The notes below the pieces were generated by a model, which searched no databases, had not been told where the DNA came from, and saw only the letters and a program-made list of their open reading frames with translations. From Myxococcales bacterium (GTDB lineage Bacteria > Myxococcota_A > Polyangia > Polyangiales > Polyangiaceae), in NCBI GenBank assembly GCA_009692485.1, contig SHZB01000005.1, positions 1 to 47,614 of the forward strand: a stretch of DNA of 47,614 bases. The letters are read 5' to 3'. A program made the translations under genes and the position numbers. Positions within the stretch are counted from its first letter, which is position 1. Each line of letters begins with the position of its first letter. Of this stretch, positions 24,521 to 37,253 are shown piece after piece.

Positions 24521-25702
24521 ATGCGATTTTCACGGCGAACCGAGCAGAACCGCGAGCAGAACGCGCTCTCGGCGAAGCTGTTGGAGGCCGAGCGTCGCGG
24601 ACTCGCGCTCGTCGATCTGACCGAGAGTAACCCGACCCGTGTGGGCCTCGGCGACCCCCAGCTGCACGAGCTCTGCGCCGATCCGCGCGGTGGAATTTAC
24701 TCGCCCACGGCGTGCGGGATGCTCGAGGCGCGGCGGGCCGTCAGTGGCTATTACCGCGCGCGCGGCGTCATCGTCGAGCCGCACAACATCGTCTTGAGCG
24801 CGAGCACGAGCGAGTCGTACTCGTGGCTCTTCAAGCTCTTGTGCGATCCGGGCGACATCGTCCTCGTGCCGGCGCCGGCGTATCCGCTGCTCCCGTTTCT
24901 CGCGGAATTCTCGGACGTTCGGCTCGTTTCGTATCCGCTGGTGCGGGACGATCGTTGGCGCATCGATTTCGGCGAGCTCGAGCGCACGCTCGATCGTGAG
25001 CCACGCGCGCGGGCGATCATCGTCGTCCATCCCGGCAATCCAAGCGGCGCCTTCACGCATAAGGACGAGGCTCTCGGTCTCAGCGCCATCGCGCGGGCTC
25101 GAGACCTCGCGCTCGTCGTCGATGAGGTGTTCGCGGACTACGCCCACGCGCCGCTCGCGGACGATCGCCTGCCGACCTTCGCGGCCACGGAGGGCGCGCC
25201 GACCTTCGTGTTGAGCGGTCTCTCGAAGGTGGCGCTGGCGCCGCACCTCAAGCTCGGGTGGCTCGTCTTGGCGGGCGCGAACATGGACGAGGCGCGCGCA
25301 AGGCTCGAGCTCTTGGCCGACAGTTTCCTCTCGGTCGCCACGCCCGTGCAGGTCGCTTTGCCGGCGATCTTGGAGCGCTCGGTTGCGCTTCAGACGGAGG
25401 TGCGCGCGCGGCTCGCGGAGAATCTTGCGGCGCTCGACGCGGCCATCGCGACCATCGGTGGCGCGTGCCCCGTGCGCCGGCTTCCGGTCGAGGGCGGGTG
25501 GTACGTGCTCATCGAAGTGCCGCGAACGCGAACGGACGACGAGTGGGTCGCGCGCACCATCGACGAGGCCTTCGCCGTCGTTCATCCCGGCTATTTTTTC
25601 GACATCCGCGAGGCCGGCACGCTCGTCGTCAGCCTGCTCGGTGAGCGGTCGCAGTTCGCCCTCGCGATCACGCGCGCAGTGCGGCTATGGGCGCTGGGCT
25701 AG
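24521..25702 (+). CDS. PLP-dependent class I/II aminotransferase
   Basis: LTESNPTRVGL, SASTSESYSWLFKLLCDPGD, VVHPGNPSGAF, VVDEVFADY, FVLSGLSKVALAPHLKLGWLVL. Confidence 0.9.
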   Translation: MRFSRRTEQNREQNALSAKLLEAERRGLALVDLTESNPTRVGLGDPQLHELCADPRGGIYSPTACGMLEARRAVSGYYRARGVIVEPHNIVLSASTSESYSWLFKLLCDPGDIVLVPAPAYPLLPFLAEFSDVRLVSYPLVRDDRWRIDFGELERTLDREPRARAIIVVHPGNPSGAFTHKDEALGLSAIARARDLALVVDEVFADYAHAPLADDRLPTFAATEGAPTFVLSGLSKVALAPHLKLGWLVLAGANMDEARARLELLADSFLSVATPVQVALPAILERSVALQTEVRARLAENLAALDAAIATIGGACPVRRLPVEGGWYVLIEVPRTRTDDEWVARTIDEAFAVVHPGYFFDIREAGTLVVSLLGERSQFALAITRAVRLWALG

Positions 25703-25784
25703 CGAGCGGGAAAATGCCGGCGTGGCGAAGGACCGCAGCGACCGGGCTTGAATGCGCGCAGAGCCGGGAATTGCGGCGATTCGC

Positions 25785-26627
25785 TCACACGGGCGCGCCG
25801 GTGATGAACCCCGCGCTCTCGGTGGCCCAGTGACATAGTTCGAGGAGCTCTGCCGCGTCGAGGTCGGGCAATCCGGCGCGCTCGGCGGCGTCGGCGAGCC
25901 ACGGCTCGAGCTCGTAAGACTGGATCTCGCGTGCGTGGAGCTGCGGGGCCACGGTACGCGCCAGCACGGTGACGCGCGCCAACATCGTGGCGTCGGTGTA
26001 GCGCAGATCGCTCGGACTACGGACGGCGTTGGCGATCTCGGGCGGCAGGTGATTTCGCTCCAGCAGGGCCGCGCCAAGCTCCCATGTCGTAGCGCCGAAG
26101 CGCGCGCGTTCGACGTCCTCGCGCTCGGCACCGTCGCGCCACGAGCGATCGAGCTTCGCACCGTACGCAGGATCGACCATGAGACACGCGAGCGCGCCGA
26201 CCTCGCCCACCAAACTGGCCACGATCGCGGCGTGCTTGTCGACGTCGGGATAGCGGCTCGCGACGAGCGGTGCCAGCGCCGACGCGATGATCGAGGCAGC
26301 GCGCAAATCGTGATCCCGCGCGCTCGTGTTCGGAGACGCGCCGAGCGCTGCCATCGTCGTGCCGAGATCGCGCAGATGCTTGAGACCGAGCAGCGTGGCC
26401 GCGCGGCTCAGCTCGACAACAGGCTCCGTGCGGCGGAAGGCCGGGCTGTTCGCGAGCCGCAGCGCCTCGGCCGCCAGCGCCGGATCGGACGCGAGCGCGC
26501 TGCACACGGGGCCAAGGTCTTCGTCCGCGTGGGTGATTGCTCGCACGAGTTGCTGTGCCGCGCCGGGCCCGGGCCGAATCGTCGTCAGGCTGCTGACGAG
26601 CCTAGTGCGCGATGATTCGGTGGCCAT
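25785..26627 (-). CDS. HDOD domain-containing protein
   Basis: DPALAAEALRLANSPAFRRTEPVVELSRAATLLGLKHLRDLGTTMA; EVGALACLM; TWELGAALLERNHLPPEIANAV. Confidence 0.8.
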   Translation of the reverse strand: MATESSRTRLVSSLTTIRPGPGAAQQLVRAITHADEDLGPVCSALASDPALAAEALRLANSPAFRRTEPVVELSRAATLLGLKHLRDLGTTMAALGASPNTSARDHDLRAASIIASALAPLVASRYPDVDKHAAIVASLVGEVGALACLMVDPAYGAKLDRSWRDGAEREDVERARFGATTWELGAALLERNHLPPEIANAVRSPSDLRYTDATMLARVTVLARTVAPQLHAREIQSYELEPWLADAAERAGLPDLDAAELLELCHWATESAGFITGAPV

Positions 26628-26750
26628 CCTGGTACTGCATCCGCGAACCCCCCAGGAAGCGCGCGAGCATCGTGCACGGCAGCGTCGATGTCACGGCTTT
26701 CCGTCGCTCGCGAATCGGCTTGCGAATCGCTCTCGCGAATGCACTCCCGC

Positions 26751-28325
26751 TCAGCGTCGTAGCCAGAGCACCGTGCGTTCGCCGCCGAGCCCGAGACTGC
26801 GCATGCCGTGCCAGCCCTCGGGCGCGGGCGGATCGGTCCACGCGAACATGCGCAGCGCATCGATCGGGGCGAGGTTCACGCAGCCGCCGCTCTTCTTCTC
26901 ACCGAAGCGGTCATGCCAATACGCGCCGTGCAACGAGTACGGACCGCCGAAGTTCTGCGCGTACTGCACCTCGGCATGCACCAGCGTCGCCACCGTGCTG
27001 CTCGTCATCGTCACGGTGGAGAATTTACCAAGCACATCGAAAGTTCCGAGCGGTGTCGACGCGGTATCGAGCGGCGGGACCCCAGGCCGCGGAGCGCCAC
27101 CACGTCCGGGCGAGAGCAAAGTCGCGTACACGGGGACCTCGTGCTCGTACGCGACCAAGGTCCCTTCGTCGATGTGGAGGTCGAGCCAGCTCAGGCGGCC
27201 CCGGTCCACAGCCGTCGCGCGCATCGCGATCGTCGGGGGCAGCTCGCTCGTGCGTCGCGCAATGGCGACGTCGCGCCCACGGCAAAAACCCGCGACCGCG
27301 ACCGCGCCCGCCGGGTCGTGAACGCCCGCGACTCTGACCTCGTGAAATGTCTCGCCCAAGGAAACTTCGCTGCGCCCCGTGAGCGCTACCCAGGACAGCC
27401 GCGGCCACACGCTTGCACGCGCGATGAAGGCGCCGCGCTCGTCCTTCTGATAGCGCGCGCCACCGCCTTCGCGTCGAAAGAACGCGAGCGGCAGCTCGAC
27501 TCCGCCACCGAGCACGACCCCACGAAACTGCGACTCGGGGTACGGCCGCACGCGATCGCGCGGGACGAAGGCGCCATCCCAGGTGCCGAGGAAGGTGTCG
27601 CTCCCGACCTCGTGTTCATCGACCCACGCGATCGTGGAGCCGATGACGACTTGTCGTCCGGAACCCAAGCGTTGCGCGCCTGGTGCTGGAAGTGCCGCAA
27701 AAACCGGCGTTCCGAGCGACTCGCCGTAGTGGTACGGCCACGCGGAGAGCGGCTTCGCCTTCCGGTGCCGGACCGCGGCGACCCCGGGCTCGCTCGCATC
27801 GAGGCTGGCCTCGGTCCCGGTGCAGACGAAGCCGCGCGGCTCGATCGCGTACCAGCGCTGGCAGCCCGCGCCGAAGCCCGGGCCCGCGTCCGCCATGCCG
27901 CGATCGCCACCGCGCAACCGCACCGAGTCCCCGAACGAGAGGTAGCCAAGCCACCCGCTGCGATGGTGCGCGCTCGGACGGATCCACAGGTGACGCACCT
28001 TGCTGGTGACGCGATCACCCGGCAGGGCACGCGCGAATCGCTCGGCCGGCCATGCCGTCGGCGCCTCCGCAGCAGAAGCAGCAGCGGCAGCCGGCAAACT
28101 AGAATCTACATTCTGATTCGCGGCGATGGCCCCCGAGTCGGCGGATCGGGCGGACGCTTCGACGCTGCTCCGGGCCAACGGCACCGCGGATGGCGTGGTC
28201 GCAATCGAGGTCGCGGTCTCTCCCGCCTTGCACGCGACGGAGAGGCCGAGTGTTGCGAAGGTGGCGCGGGCGAGCTTGCGATGGCGGGCGGCCCACGGGG
28301 TCTCGCCGTCCGAAGATCTCGCCAC
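26751..28325 (-). CDS. L,D-transpeptidase (YkuD-type) family protein
   Basis: TPLGTFDVLGK ... YSLHGAYWHDRFGEKKSGGCVNLAPIDALRMF, YkuD-like HGxx...SxGCVN. Confidence 0.85.
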   Translation of the reverse strand: MARSSDGETPWAARHRKLARATFATLGLSVACKAGETATSIATTPSAVPLARSSVEASARSADSGAIAANQNVDSSLPAAAAASAAEAPTAWPAERFARALPGDRVTSKVRHLWIRPSAHHRSGWLGYLSFGDSVRLRGGDRGMADAGPGFGAGCQRWYAIEPRGFVCTGTEASLDASEPGVAAVRHRKAKPLSAWPYHYGESLGTPVFAALPAPGAQRLGSGRQVVIGSTIAWVDEHEVGSDTFLGTWDGAFVPRDRVRPYPESQFRGVVLGGGVELPLAFFRREGGGARYQKDERGAFIARASVWPRLSWVALTGRSEVSLGETFHEVRVAGVHDPAGAVAVAGFCRGRDVAIARRTSELPPTIAMRATAVDRGRLSWLDLHIDEGTLVAYEHEVPVYATLLSPGRGGAPRPGVPPLDTASTPLGTFDVLGKFSTVTMTSSTVATLVHAEVQYAQNFGGPYSLHGAYWHDRFGEKKSGGCVNLAPIDALRMFAWTDPPAPEGWHGMRSLGLGGERTVLWLRR

Positions 28326-28392
28326 GAGCGATGTTTAGCAAACGACGATCGCGCATGCGGACTTTTTCAGGCTGTGGCATAGGCCGAGCGCG

Positions 28393-29544
<1,152 letters not shown>

Positions 29545-29561
29545 GGGCCGGGGCGACTCGG

Positions 29562-29605
29562 CGACGCTCGCCGCGACTCGGTGACGCTCGGCGCGTGACG
29601 CTCAG
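29562..29605. repeat. Imperfect about 20-bp tandem repeat between convergent genes
   Basis: gcgactcggcgacgctcgcc / gcgactcggtgacgctcggc / gcgtgacgctcagc. Confidence 0.6.
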
Positions 29606-30344
29606 CGTGTGACCGCGGTCTTCGCGGGTGCCAGCGCGGGGGCGGCGTATTCGAGCGCGAGCGCGGCCTCGACGGCGCAGTCGAGCGCCTCGATGAGCGT
29701 ACCGTCCGATGCGGCTGCACCGGCCGACAGTGGCTTGCCGTTCTCATCGACGTAGACGGTCACCGTCAGCTTCGCGCTCGTCGCCGCGCCCTTGCAGGTG
29801 TCGAGCGCGGCGAGCAGTTTTTCGAGCGAAGGGCCGAGCCTAAAGGCGTCTTGCACGGTCGCCGCCGCTCCACTCGGGGCGCTGTCGAGCGTGTGCGTCG
29901 TGAGCCCCGTGCGCCCGCCCACCGGCTTTGGCCACCGGCGCGTCGTGAGCGAAGCGAGGATACACTTCTCGGTCGCGCGATCGCCGTAGCTCGAGCGCGT
30001 GACGAGCCCCTCCTTCACCGAGCCGTCGGCTGCGATCTTCAGCGCGACCTTGAGCTCGCCCGCGAGAAATCTCAGCCGCTCGGCTCCGCGGCCGATGCAC
30101 TCGCCGATGGCCGGGCCAGCCTTCGCGAAGACCTGCTGAACGGCGTCTTCGTCGAGTCCGCCAATCTCGGCGTCGATGGTCGCGCTCTCCGCATCGGGCG
30201 TCGAGCGACCATGGCGCGCATCCGTCGACGTCCGCTCCCGCGGAGGCGGCGGCGCCGAACCACACGCGCACACGAAGAGCGCCGCAACGCCAATGGCGAT
30301 GAGCCGATTGGCCGCAATTGCAATGGCGATGAGCCGATTGGCCA

Positions 30345-30345
<1 letters not shown>
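29602..30345 (-). CDS. Lipoprotein with AgmX/PglI- or TonB-C-like domain
   Basis: MANRLIAIAIAANRLIAIGVAALFVCACGS lipobox; VKEGLVTRSSYGDRATEKCILASLTTRRWPKP. TAATG overlap with upstream ACAD stop. Confidence 0.7.
30291..30345 (-). repeat. 30-bp duplication encoding the signal peptide (ANRLIAI x2)
   Basis: caatggcgatgagccgattggcc repeated at 30291 and 30321. Confidence 0.85.
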
Positions 30346-31487
<1,142 letters not shown>

Positions 31488-31631
31488 CGCCCGCGCTCCA
31501 TACTCGACTTGCGCGTCGCCGTCCTTGGCCCGCGCGAGGCTCGTCGTTGGTGGCCGTTCGTTCGAAGCACGGTCGATGGCGAGCTGCGCGCAGCGCTTTA
31601 CGCGGACTCGGAGTCGACGTCACATCGCGGT

Positions 31632-32201
31632 GTGGATGCGTACGCCCCCGTCTGTGGCACTCTGCTCGAGCACCTCGCCGAGCCGCGCGCGCTCGTGAGC
31701 TACGAAGATTTCGTACACATGAGCGCCCTGGTCCGCACGCTGGGCTGCGAGATGGCGCTCGGGCAAGCGGGGCTCTCGATGGCGGAGTACACCCGCGCTT
31801 TTGCGCTGTGGCAGGCACGTCTGTTGACGGAGCCGGAGCGCTCCTTCGCGAGCCATTTTCAGCTCGTCGAGGCCGAAGCGGCGCGCTTGCAAGCGGGGGC
31901 GCCGGCCCGCACGCTCGAGGCCAGCGGCGAGCGAGCACGCGCGGTGGTGCTGCCGCTCCCCAGCGTGGGCGCGCCCAGCGGAGCCAGCATCGAGGCGCCC
32001 GAGACGTGTGCTGACGCCGAGTTCCTCGTCGCTGAAGAATCTTCGGCCTGGGCTCCGGGCGCGGCGCTCTTCGTTCTTTGGCCGGACGGCAATCGCTACC
32101 CCGGCGTGGCGGTGCAAGAGCATGAAGGACACGTGTTGGTCAGCTTCGAGGGCGGCGCGCAGCAGTGGGTGCCGTTCCATGCGCTCGTCCGCGGAACCTG
32201 A
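31632..32201 (+). CDS. Hypothetical protein with C-terminal SH3/Tudor-like segment
   Basis: Part of ORF 30861..32201 not overlapping the antisense ACAD; GAALFVLWPDGNRYPGVAVQEHEGHVLVSFEGGAQQWVPFHALV. Start uncertain. Confidence 0.5.
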   Translation: MDAYAPVCGTLLEHLAEPRALVSYEDFVHMSALVRTLGCEMALGQAGLSMAEYTRAFALWQARLLTEPERSFASHFQLVEAEAARLQAGAPARTLEASGERARAVVLPLPSVGAPSGASIEAPETCADAEFLVAEESSAWAPGAALFVLWPDGNRYPGVAVQEHEGHVLVSFEGGAQQWVPFHALVRGT

Positions 32202-32268
32202 AGAACGCTCTGTTCCTGACGAACGCTCTGTTCCTGACGAACGCTCTGTTCCTGAAGAACGCTCTGTT
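32197..32268. repeat. 18-bp tandem repeat, 4 copies (cctgamgaacgctctgtt)
   Basis: Directly read; first copy contains the stop codon TGA at 32199. Confidence 0.95.
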
Positions 32269-32357
32269 ACTTGGGTCTCGATTCGATCTGTCCTCGGCAC
32301 TATGGTGCGCGCCGCGGTGCCGCCCTGCGCGATGGAGTGCTGGGTCTGGCCGTCGCA

Positions 32358-34934
32358 ATGAGAAGAGCGATGACGAATTTGGAGCTCGATCCGTCCGAGA
32401 TGAAGCCGCGGCGCGTGAGCCCGATCGCCATCGTCGTGGGGCTCGGGATCGTGGCGCTCGGTGCCGGTGCCATCTTGATGGGCCTCAAGACCAGCGGACA
32501 AAAAATGTCCGTCGAACAACGGGTCGACGAGCAAAAGAACACCTTCGTCTTGCCCGAGAAGGACCAGCTTCCGCGCTGGCGTGGCTGGGCGGGCGCTACC
32601 GGCGGCGACGATGAGCTCCGCGAAGAATCGTTGAGGCAGCTTGCGTTGCTTGGCGATTCGGAGGGAATCAGCCTCGCGACCCTCGCACTCGCAACACCTA
32701 GCCATAAAGTGCGAGGCACGGCGGCGCAGGCGCTGGCCCATTACGGAAAGCCCGCGGCGACGGCGATCCCCGCGCTCTCGAAGGCGCTCGAGAACGCCGA
32801 TGCTGCGGACAAGCCGCAGATCACGTGGTCGCTCGTGGCCCTCGGGGATACCAAGATCTTCGGCGCCGCGCTCGACCTCTACCGGAGCGGCGAGCTCACC
32901 AACGTCGAGAGGCTCGAGGGCGGTCGCGCCTTCGATCCGATGAAGCTCGCGAGGCTCGTCAGCGTGGACGAGCTTGCCACGCGCGCGGACGATCCGAGCG
33001 CAGCGGTGAGGCAGCTGGTGGCGATCATCCTGAGCGAGAAGCCCGACAAGAAGCACACGGACGTGCTCATCAAGCTCGTGGCGGACACGGACGTCGCGGT
33101 CGCGCGTGAGGCGGCGAGCGGGCTTGGTCGGATCGCGGACGAGAAGGCGCGTGGACCGCTGGTAGCGGCGCTGTCCAAGGCGGATCAGGACAGCCGCCAG
33201 AAGTTTCTCGAGGCGCTGCGCGACGGCATCGGCGGCGTGGGCCTGGTCCTCGCGCTCGACACGGTCGTCCCAGAGCCCGAGCAGCGAAATTGGTTTCAGC
33301 ACAAGCAGCTCTTCGAGCTCATCCATCTGCTCGCGGATCCGCGCGCCGGAGACGCACTCGTGTCGTGGCTCGAGCGCGCCAAGCCGTCCGAACACTGGAA
33401 GGCCGAGGCCGGCATCGCGCTCGCAGAGATCGGCGACGCACGTGGCGCGAAATACCTCGGGCCGCGCATGATCATCGCGCCAGAGAAGCTCTACAACAGC
33501 TCCAAGTTCTGGGAGTCGAACAAGGGCGGGCACCTCAGCCGCGGCGATGAGCAGCGAACCGTGGCCGCGCGCATGCTCGCCGATCTCGCGGTGCTGGCGC
33601 CGGACAAGTCCGCAGAGCTGCGCGGATACGCCGAGGCCGCCGTGATGCAGTGGTCCACGGACCGGCCCCAGCCACACGCAAACGGGCTTCGTTTCCTCGC
33701 GGCGGTGAAATCGAAGGCGGTGCTCGAGCCGCTGCGAAAATGGGCGTTCCCGACGGACAAACTTCCGCCCGAAGGCGGGCAGCCACCGATGCCTTCGGCG
33801 TGGGAGACCGCTCACAGCGCGCTGCGCTACATCGGCTGGATGCGTGACGAGCCGAGCAAGAGCAAATTGCTCGACCAGTTCGGCCGCAAGAAGGACGGCA
33901 AGATGGACATCACGCAGGCTGGCCTCGAGGGCGCCGGTCTCGCGATGCTCGGCATGGTGCTCCGTGGCGTGACCGTCGGCGCCTCGCAAGGCCTGTCGCA
34001 GTGGGGCCCCGACGCCGGCAAAGAAGTGCCCGCGAAGCTGATGGAGTTCATCGAGGACCGGCTCTGGCACGAGGAGGCTCGGGAAGAAGCGTGCGCGGCG
34101 CTGGGCTTCGTCGCCGACAACGACACGATGAAGAAAGTGGCCGAAAAAGTCGGCAAATTTGCGGCAAACAAAGAGCCGAAGGACCAGTTCATCGGCGCTT
34201 GCTACGCCGTCACGTTGACGCGCAATCCGGCGAGCGCGGCTGTGCCGATGATGGTGGAGCTGCTCGATCCGAAGCTCGACGTCGTCGTGCGGACGGTGAT
34301 CGGGTGGGCCATCGGTGCCGCTGGGTTGAAGGACCATCCGGCCGCGGCCGAGAAGCTGTTCAAGATGCTCGACGACAACGAGCTGCGTAACGCGGCGGCG
34401 CTCGCGCTCATCCTCGGCGGCAACACCGATCAGGCTGCGCGTGCGGTCGCGAGCTACGCGCGGCCGGACAGCCAGATGGCGCTCGAATCGCTGAAAGACA
34501 GCTATTTTCGGGCATTCGGCTACTGGTCGGATCGGGACCTCGACCGCGGCAACCTCTACCGCTGGGTCGAGAACGCAGAGGCCCTGCACCGCGTGAAGCT
34601 CGGCGGCGCTCCCCAAGAGTGGGCGCGGCAGCTCTTGCGGCGGCAGTTCGACAACCTCGATTTCGACAATGGACCGCACTCCGAGACGCGCGTGGTCTTG
34701 CGCCATCGGCTCTACCTTGCGGCCAAGTCCGGTCCGCCGGAGGCCAGGCGCAGCGCGATGCGAACGCTCAAATTCATGGGCGCGCAGGGCACGCTGATGG
34801 CGCTGAAAGATGAGCCGGGCGAGACCGGCGAGCTCGCGGAAAAGGCGTTTCACCAGCTCTTGAATCCAGCGACGAGCGCGGGAGATCAGATCAAGAGCAT
34901 CGCGGGCGCGAACAAAGACGAGGCCTCGAAGTAA
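32358..34934 (+). CDS. HEAT-repeat protein with N-terminal transmembrane anchor
   Basis: PIAIVVGLGIVALGAGAILMGL TM segment; repeats such as KVRGTAAQALAHYGKPAATAIPALSKAL and AVAREAASGLGRIADEKARGPLVAAL. Confidence 0.8.
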   Translation: MRRAMTNLELDPSEMKPRRVSPIAIVVGLGIVALGAGAILMGLKTSGQKMSVEQRVDEQKNTFVLPEKDQLPRWRGWAGATGGDDELREESLRQLALLGDSEGISLATLALATPSHKVRGTAAQALAHYGKPAATAIPALSKALENADAADKPQITWSLVALGDTKIFGAALDLYRSGELTNVERLEGGRAFDPMKLARLVSVDELATRADDPSAAVRQLVAIILSEKPDKKHTDVLIKLVADTDVAVAREAASGLGRIADEKARGPLVAALSKADQDSRQKFLEALRDGIGGVGLVLALDTVVPEPEQRNWFQHKQLFELIHLLADPRAGDALVSWLERAKPSEHWKAEAGIALAEIGDARGAKYLGPRMIIAPEKLYNSSKFWESNKGGHLSRGDEQRTVAARMLADLAVLAPDKSAELRGYAEAAVMQWSTDRPQPHANGLRFLAAVKSKAVLEPLRKWAFPTDKLPPEGGQPPMPSAWETAHSALRYIGWMRDEPSKSKLLDQFGRKKDGKMDITQAGLEGAGLAMLGMVLRGVTVGASQGLSQWGPDAGKEVPAKLMEFIEDRLWHEEAREEACAALGFVADNDTMKKVAEKVGKFAANKEPKDQFIGACYAVTLTRNPASAAVPMMVELLDPKLDVVVRTVIGWAIGAAGLKDHPAAAEKLFKMLDDNELRNAAALALILGGNTDQAARAVASYARPDSQMALESLKDSYFRAFGYWSDRDLDRGNLYRWVENAEALHRVKLGGAPQEWARQLLRRQFDNLDFDNGPHSETRVVLRHRLYLAAKSGPPEARRSAMRTLKFMGAQGTLMALKDEPGETGELAEKAFHQLLNPATSAGDQIKSIAGANKDEASK

Positions 34935-34998
34935 CGCCCAACGACGGTGCCGCTGCGAGAACCTCGCTGCAATGGAACGGACAGTAGTGGGAGCAAAC

Positions 34999-35412
34999 AT
35001 GACGACCTGGCGCGACGAGCTAGAAGAAGCCATCAAGTCGAAAAACGAGCGCGACTTGGAGGAGAACGACCGCAAGAAAAAGCGGCTCGAGGAGGCGCTC
35101 AAGATCGCGAAAGAGGCGCTCGGAATGGCGATCGCGGGCATGCGTTTCGCGAGCGAGAAGCTCACGGATAAGGCGCAGCCCTGCGCGTTCAGCGAGAGCG
35201 CGAGCGCTGCCGAGTTGTCGCTCCACGGCCAATCGCTGCGCGTGGCGGTAGAAGCCGGCGATGCGCTGCTTCGTGTCACGTTCGGGGAGACGCGACCGCG
35301 TGATTTCGATTTCGGCAAGGACCGGCACATCGCGCCGCGCGACGTCGAAGAATACATCGGCCGCCGTACGGTCGAGTTCGCCCGCGCGGCGCAAAAGTCC
35401 AACCCCTGGTGA
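34999..35412 (+). CDS. Hypothetical protein
   Basis: Charged coiled-coil start EELEEAIKSKNERDLEENDRKKKRLEEALKIAKEAL; coding context between collinear genes. Confidence 0.55.
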   Translation: MTTWRDELEEAIKSKNERDLEENDRKKKRLEEALKIAKEALGMAIAGMRFASEKLTDKAQPCAFSESASAAELSLHGQSLRVAVEAGDALLRVTFGETRPRDFDFGKDRHIAPRDVEEYIGRRTVEFARAAQKSNPW

Positions 35413-36545
35413 GCTCGGGTCGTTCGTGCGGCCTTCGCCGCGTAGCCGCCGTGCTGTCGCGGCTGGTGCGGTCGTGGCTGCTGCTGTCACGGCTGATGCT
35501 GTCTTCGCTGGTGCTGGCATTGTTGGTGATGGCATGCACGGCCGGCTCTCGCGACGGGGAGAGTGCGGCAGCGCGGGCTTCGAGCGAGGCCGACCCTGCG
35601 AACGAGGCCGGTCCTGCGAGCGAGGCTCGTCCTGCGAACGAGGCCGGAAAATCCGGCAGTTCAGCGGTCGGGCCGGCTCCAAGTCCGAGCGGCTCGGCCG
35701 AATGGGGTGAGGCGCCTGCGACCGCATCGGCCGACGCTGTCGTCGCGCCACCTGGCGAGCCCGCTCGTTCGACCGCAGCGTGCGCCGCAGACATGGTGCT
35801 CATCGAGGGCGACTATTGCCCGGACGTGATGCAGTCGTGTCGCGAGCACCATCGCGAATGGACGCGCGCGGCGGAGCGGCTCGGCAAGCTCACGGCGAAG
35901 GGCGAGAAAGAGACGACCACGGCGAGCGAGCGGTGCCTTGCGTACGAGGCGCCGAGCCGCTGCGTGTCGAAGAAGCGCCGGCACAAGCGCTACTGCATCG
36001 ATCGCTACGAGTGGCCCAACGAAAAGGGCGCGCTGCCGAGTCTGCTCGTGAGCTGGCACGACGCGAAGAGCCAGTGCGCGTCCGTGGGCAAGCGGCTCTG
36101 CATGGTCGATGAGTTCGACCTTGCGTGCGAGGGCGAAGCGATGCTGCCTTACACCTACGGCTACGAGCGCGACGCGACGAAATGCAACATCGACAAGCCG
36201 TATCGAAAGCGCGAAAAGGCCCTGAAACGCGCCGAAAGTTGCGCCCGCGACGAGGGATGCAAGGCAGAGTTCGCGCGGCTCGACCAACGTGAACCGGCGG
36301 GCTCGCGGCCCGAGTGCGTCTCGCCCTTCGGAGTGCACGACATGAACGGCAACGCCAACGAGTGGGTCGAACGCCCGAACGAAGAGCCGCCGAATCGCAG
36401 CGGACTCAAGGGTGGCTGGTGGGGACCCGTGCGCGGCCGCTGCCGCCCGACCGTGGGATTTCACAAGGAGAGCGACTACGGCTACGAGGTCGGCTTTCGA
36501 TGCTGCGCGGATGTGAGGCCTGCCGCGGAGCGACCCACGCCGTGA
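35409..36545 (+). CDS. Formylglycine-generating-enzyme-like (SUMF1-type) lipoprotein
   Basis: Lipobox LLVMACTAG; MVLIEGDYCPDV...CIDRYEWPN...SWHDAKSQCASVGKRLCMVDEF...GVHDMNGNANEWVE...GGWWGPVRGRCRPT...YGYEVGFRCC. GTGA overlap with upstream gene. Confidence 0.78.
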   Translation: MSSGRSCGLRRVAAVLSRLVRSWLLLSRLMLSSLVLALLVMACTAGSRDGESAAARASSEADPANEAGPASEARPANEAGKSGSSAVGPAPSPSGSAEWGEAPATASADAVVAPPGEPARSTAACAADMVLIEGDYCPDVMQSCREHHREWTRAAERLGKLTAKGEKETTTASERCLAYEAPSRCVSKKRRHKRYCIDRYEWPNEKGALPSLLVSWHDAKSQCASVGKRLCMVDEFDLACEGEAMLPYTYGYERDATKCNIDKPYRKREKALKRAESCARDEGCKAEFARLDQREPAGSRPECVSPFGVHDMNGNANEWVERPNEEPPNRSGLKGGWWGPVRGRCRPTVGFHKESDYGYEVGFRCCADVRPAAERPTP

Positions 36546-36581
36546 CTCACGATTGTGGCGCGCGCATTCGTCAACGGAGCG

Positions 36582-36614
36582 CCGCGTGCACACCGCGTGC
36601 ACACCGCGTGCACG
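36582..36614. repeat. 12-bp tandem repeat (ccgcgtgcacac) about 3 copies
   Basis: gccgcgtgcacaccgcgtgcacaccgcgtgcac, about 40 bp after a stop codon. Confidence 0.8.
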
Positions 36615-36728
36615 ATGGCGTGCATCGAGCGCGGAGCCGTTGGCGAAATGCCTCCGTGACTTGGTGGTGATTTGGAGCCGCTGATTTGGAGATTGAGTCC
36701 GCGACGCAGGTCGCTACCATGCGGCCCC

Positions 36729-37253
36729 GTGAACCTCACCACCACGCTTCCGCGCTCCCTTCTCGTTCTCGGCTTGCTCACCATCAGCGCGAGCGCGTGC
36801 GACCGCGACCCGGCCACGCCGGACAACGCGATCCCTGCCACCGACGCCGCCGGCAACCCGATTTATGGCCAACCCGGCGCGGGCCAACCCGGCGCAGGCC
36901 AACCCGGTTATGGCCAGCCCGGTTATGGCCAGCCCGGTTATGGCCAGCCGCCTGCGGGCCAGCCCGGTTATGGCCAGCCCGGTTATGGCCAGCCGCCTGC
37001 GGGCCAGCCCGGTTATGGCCAGCCGCCTGCGGGGCAGCCTGGTTACGGCCAGCCCGCCGCGACCGCCCCGGCGCCGACTGCCGCGCCGAATCCGATCGCG
37101 TTGCCGTGCCAGACCGACTTCACCTGTGGCACGCACAAGTGCAATGTCGCGACCCAGCGCTGCGCGTTTCCGTGTGCGAACGCGGCGACCGATTGCGCGG
37201 CCGGAATTGGGTGTCTCGCGGGGCTCTGTGTCCCGGGTGCACCGGTGCAGTGA
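36729..37253 (+). CDS. Lipoprotein with Gly-Gln-Pro-Tyr repeats and Cys-rich C-terminus
   Basis: GTG start [35 protein letters not shown] repeats; [41 protein letters not shown]. Confidence 0.72.
   Translation: MNLTTTLPRSLLVLGLLTISASACDRDPATPDNAIPATDAAGNPIYGQPGAGQPGAGQPGYGQPGYGQPGYGQPPAGQPGYGQPGYGQPPAGQPGYGQPPAGQPGYGQPAATAPAPTAAPNPIALPCQTDFTCGTHKCNVATQRCAFPCANAATDCAAGIGCLAGLCVPGAPVQ
36868..37050 (+). repeat. 15-bp type coding repeats (ggttatggccagccc)
   Basis: Read directly; encodes [10 protein letters not shown]. Confidence 0.85.

Noticed and set aside
31620-35402. 1260-aa minus-strand ORF antisense to the HEAT-repeat gene
   Set aside because: Arg-rich, motif-free translation; the opposite strand encodes coherent HEAT repeats with a TM anchor.
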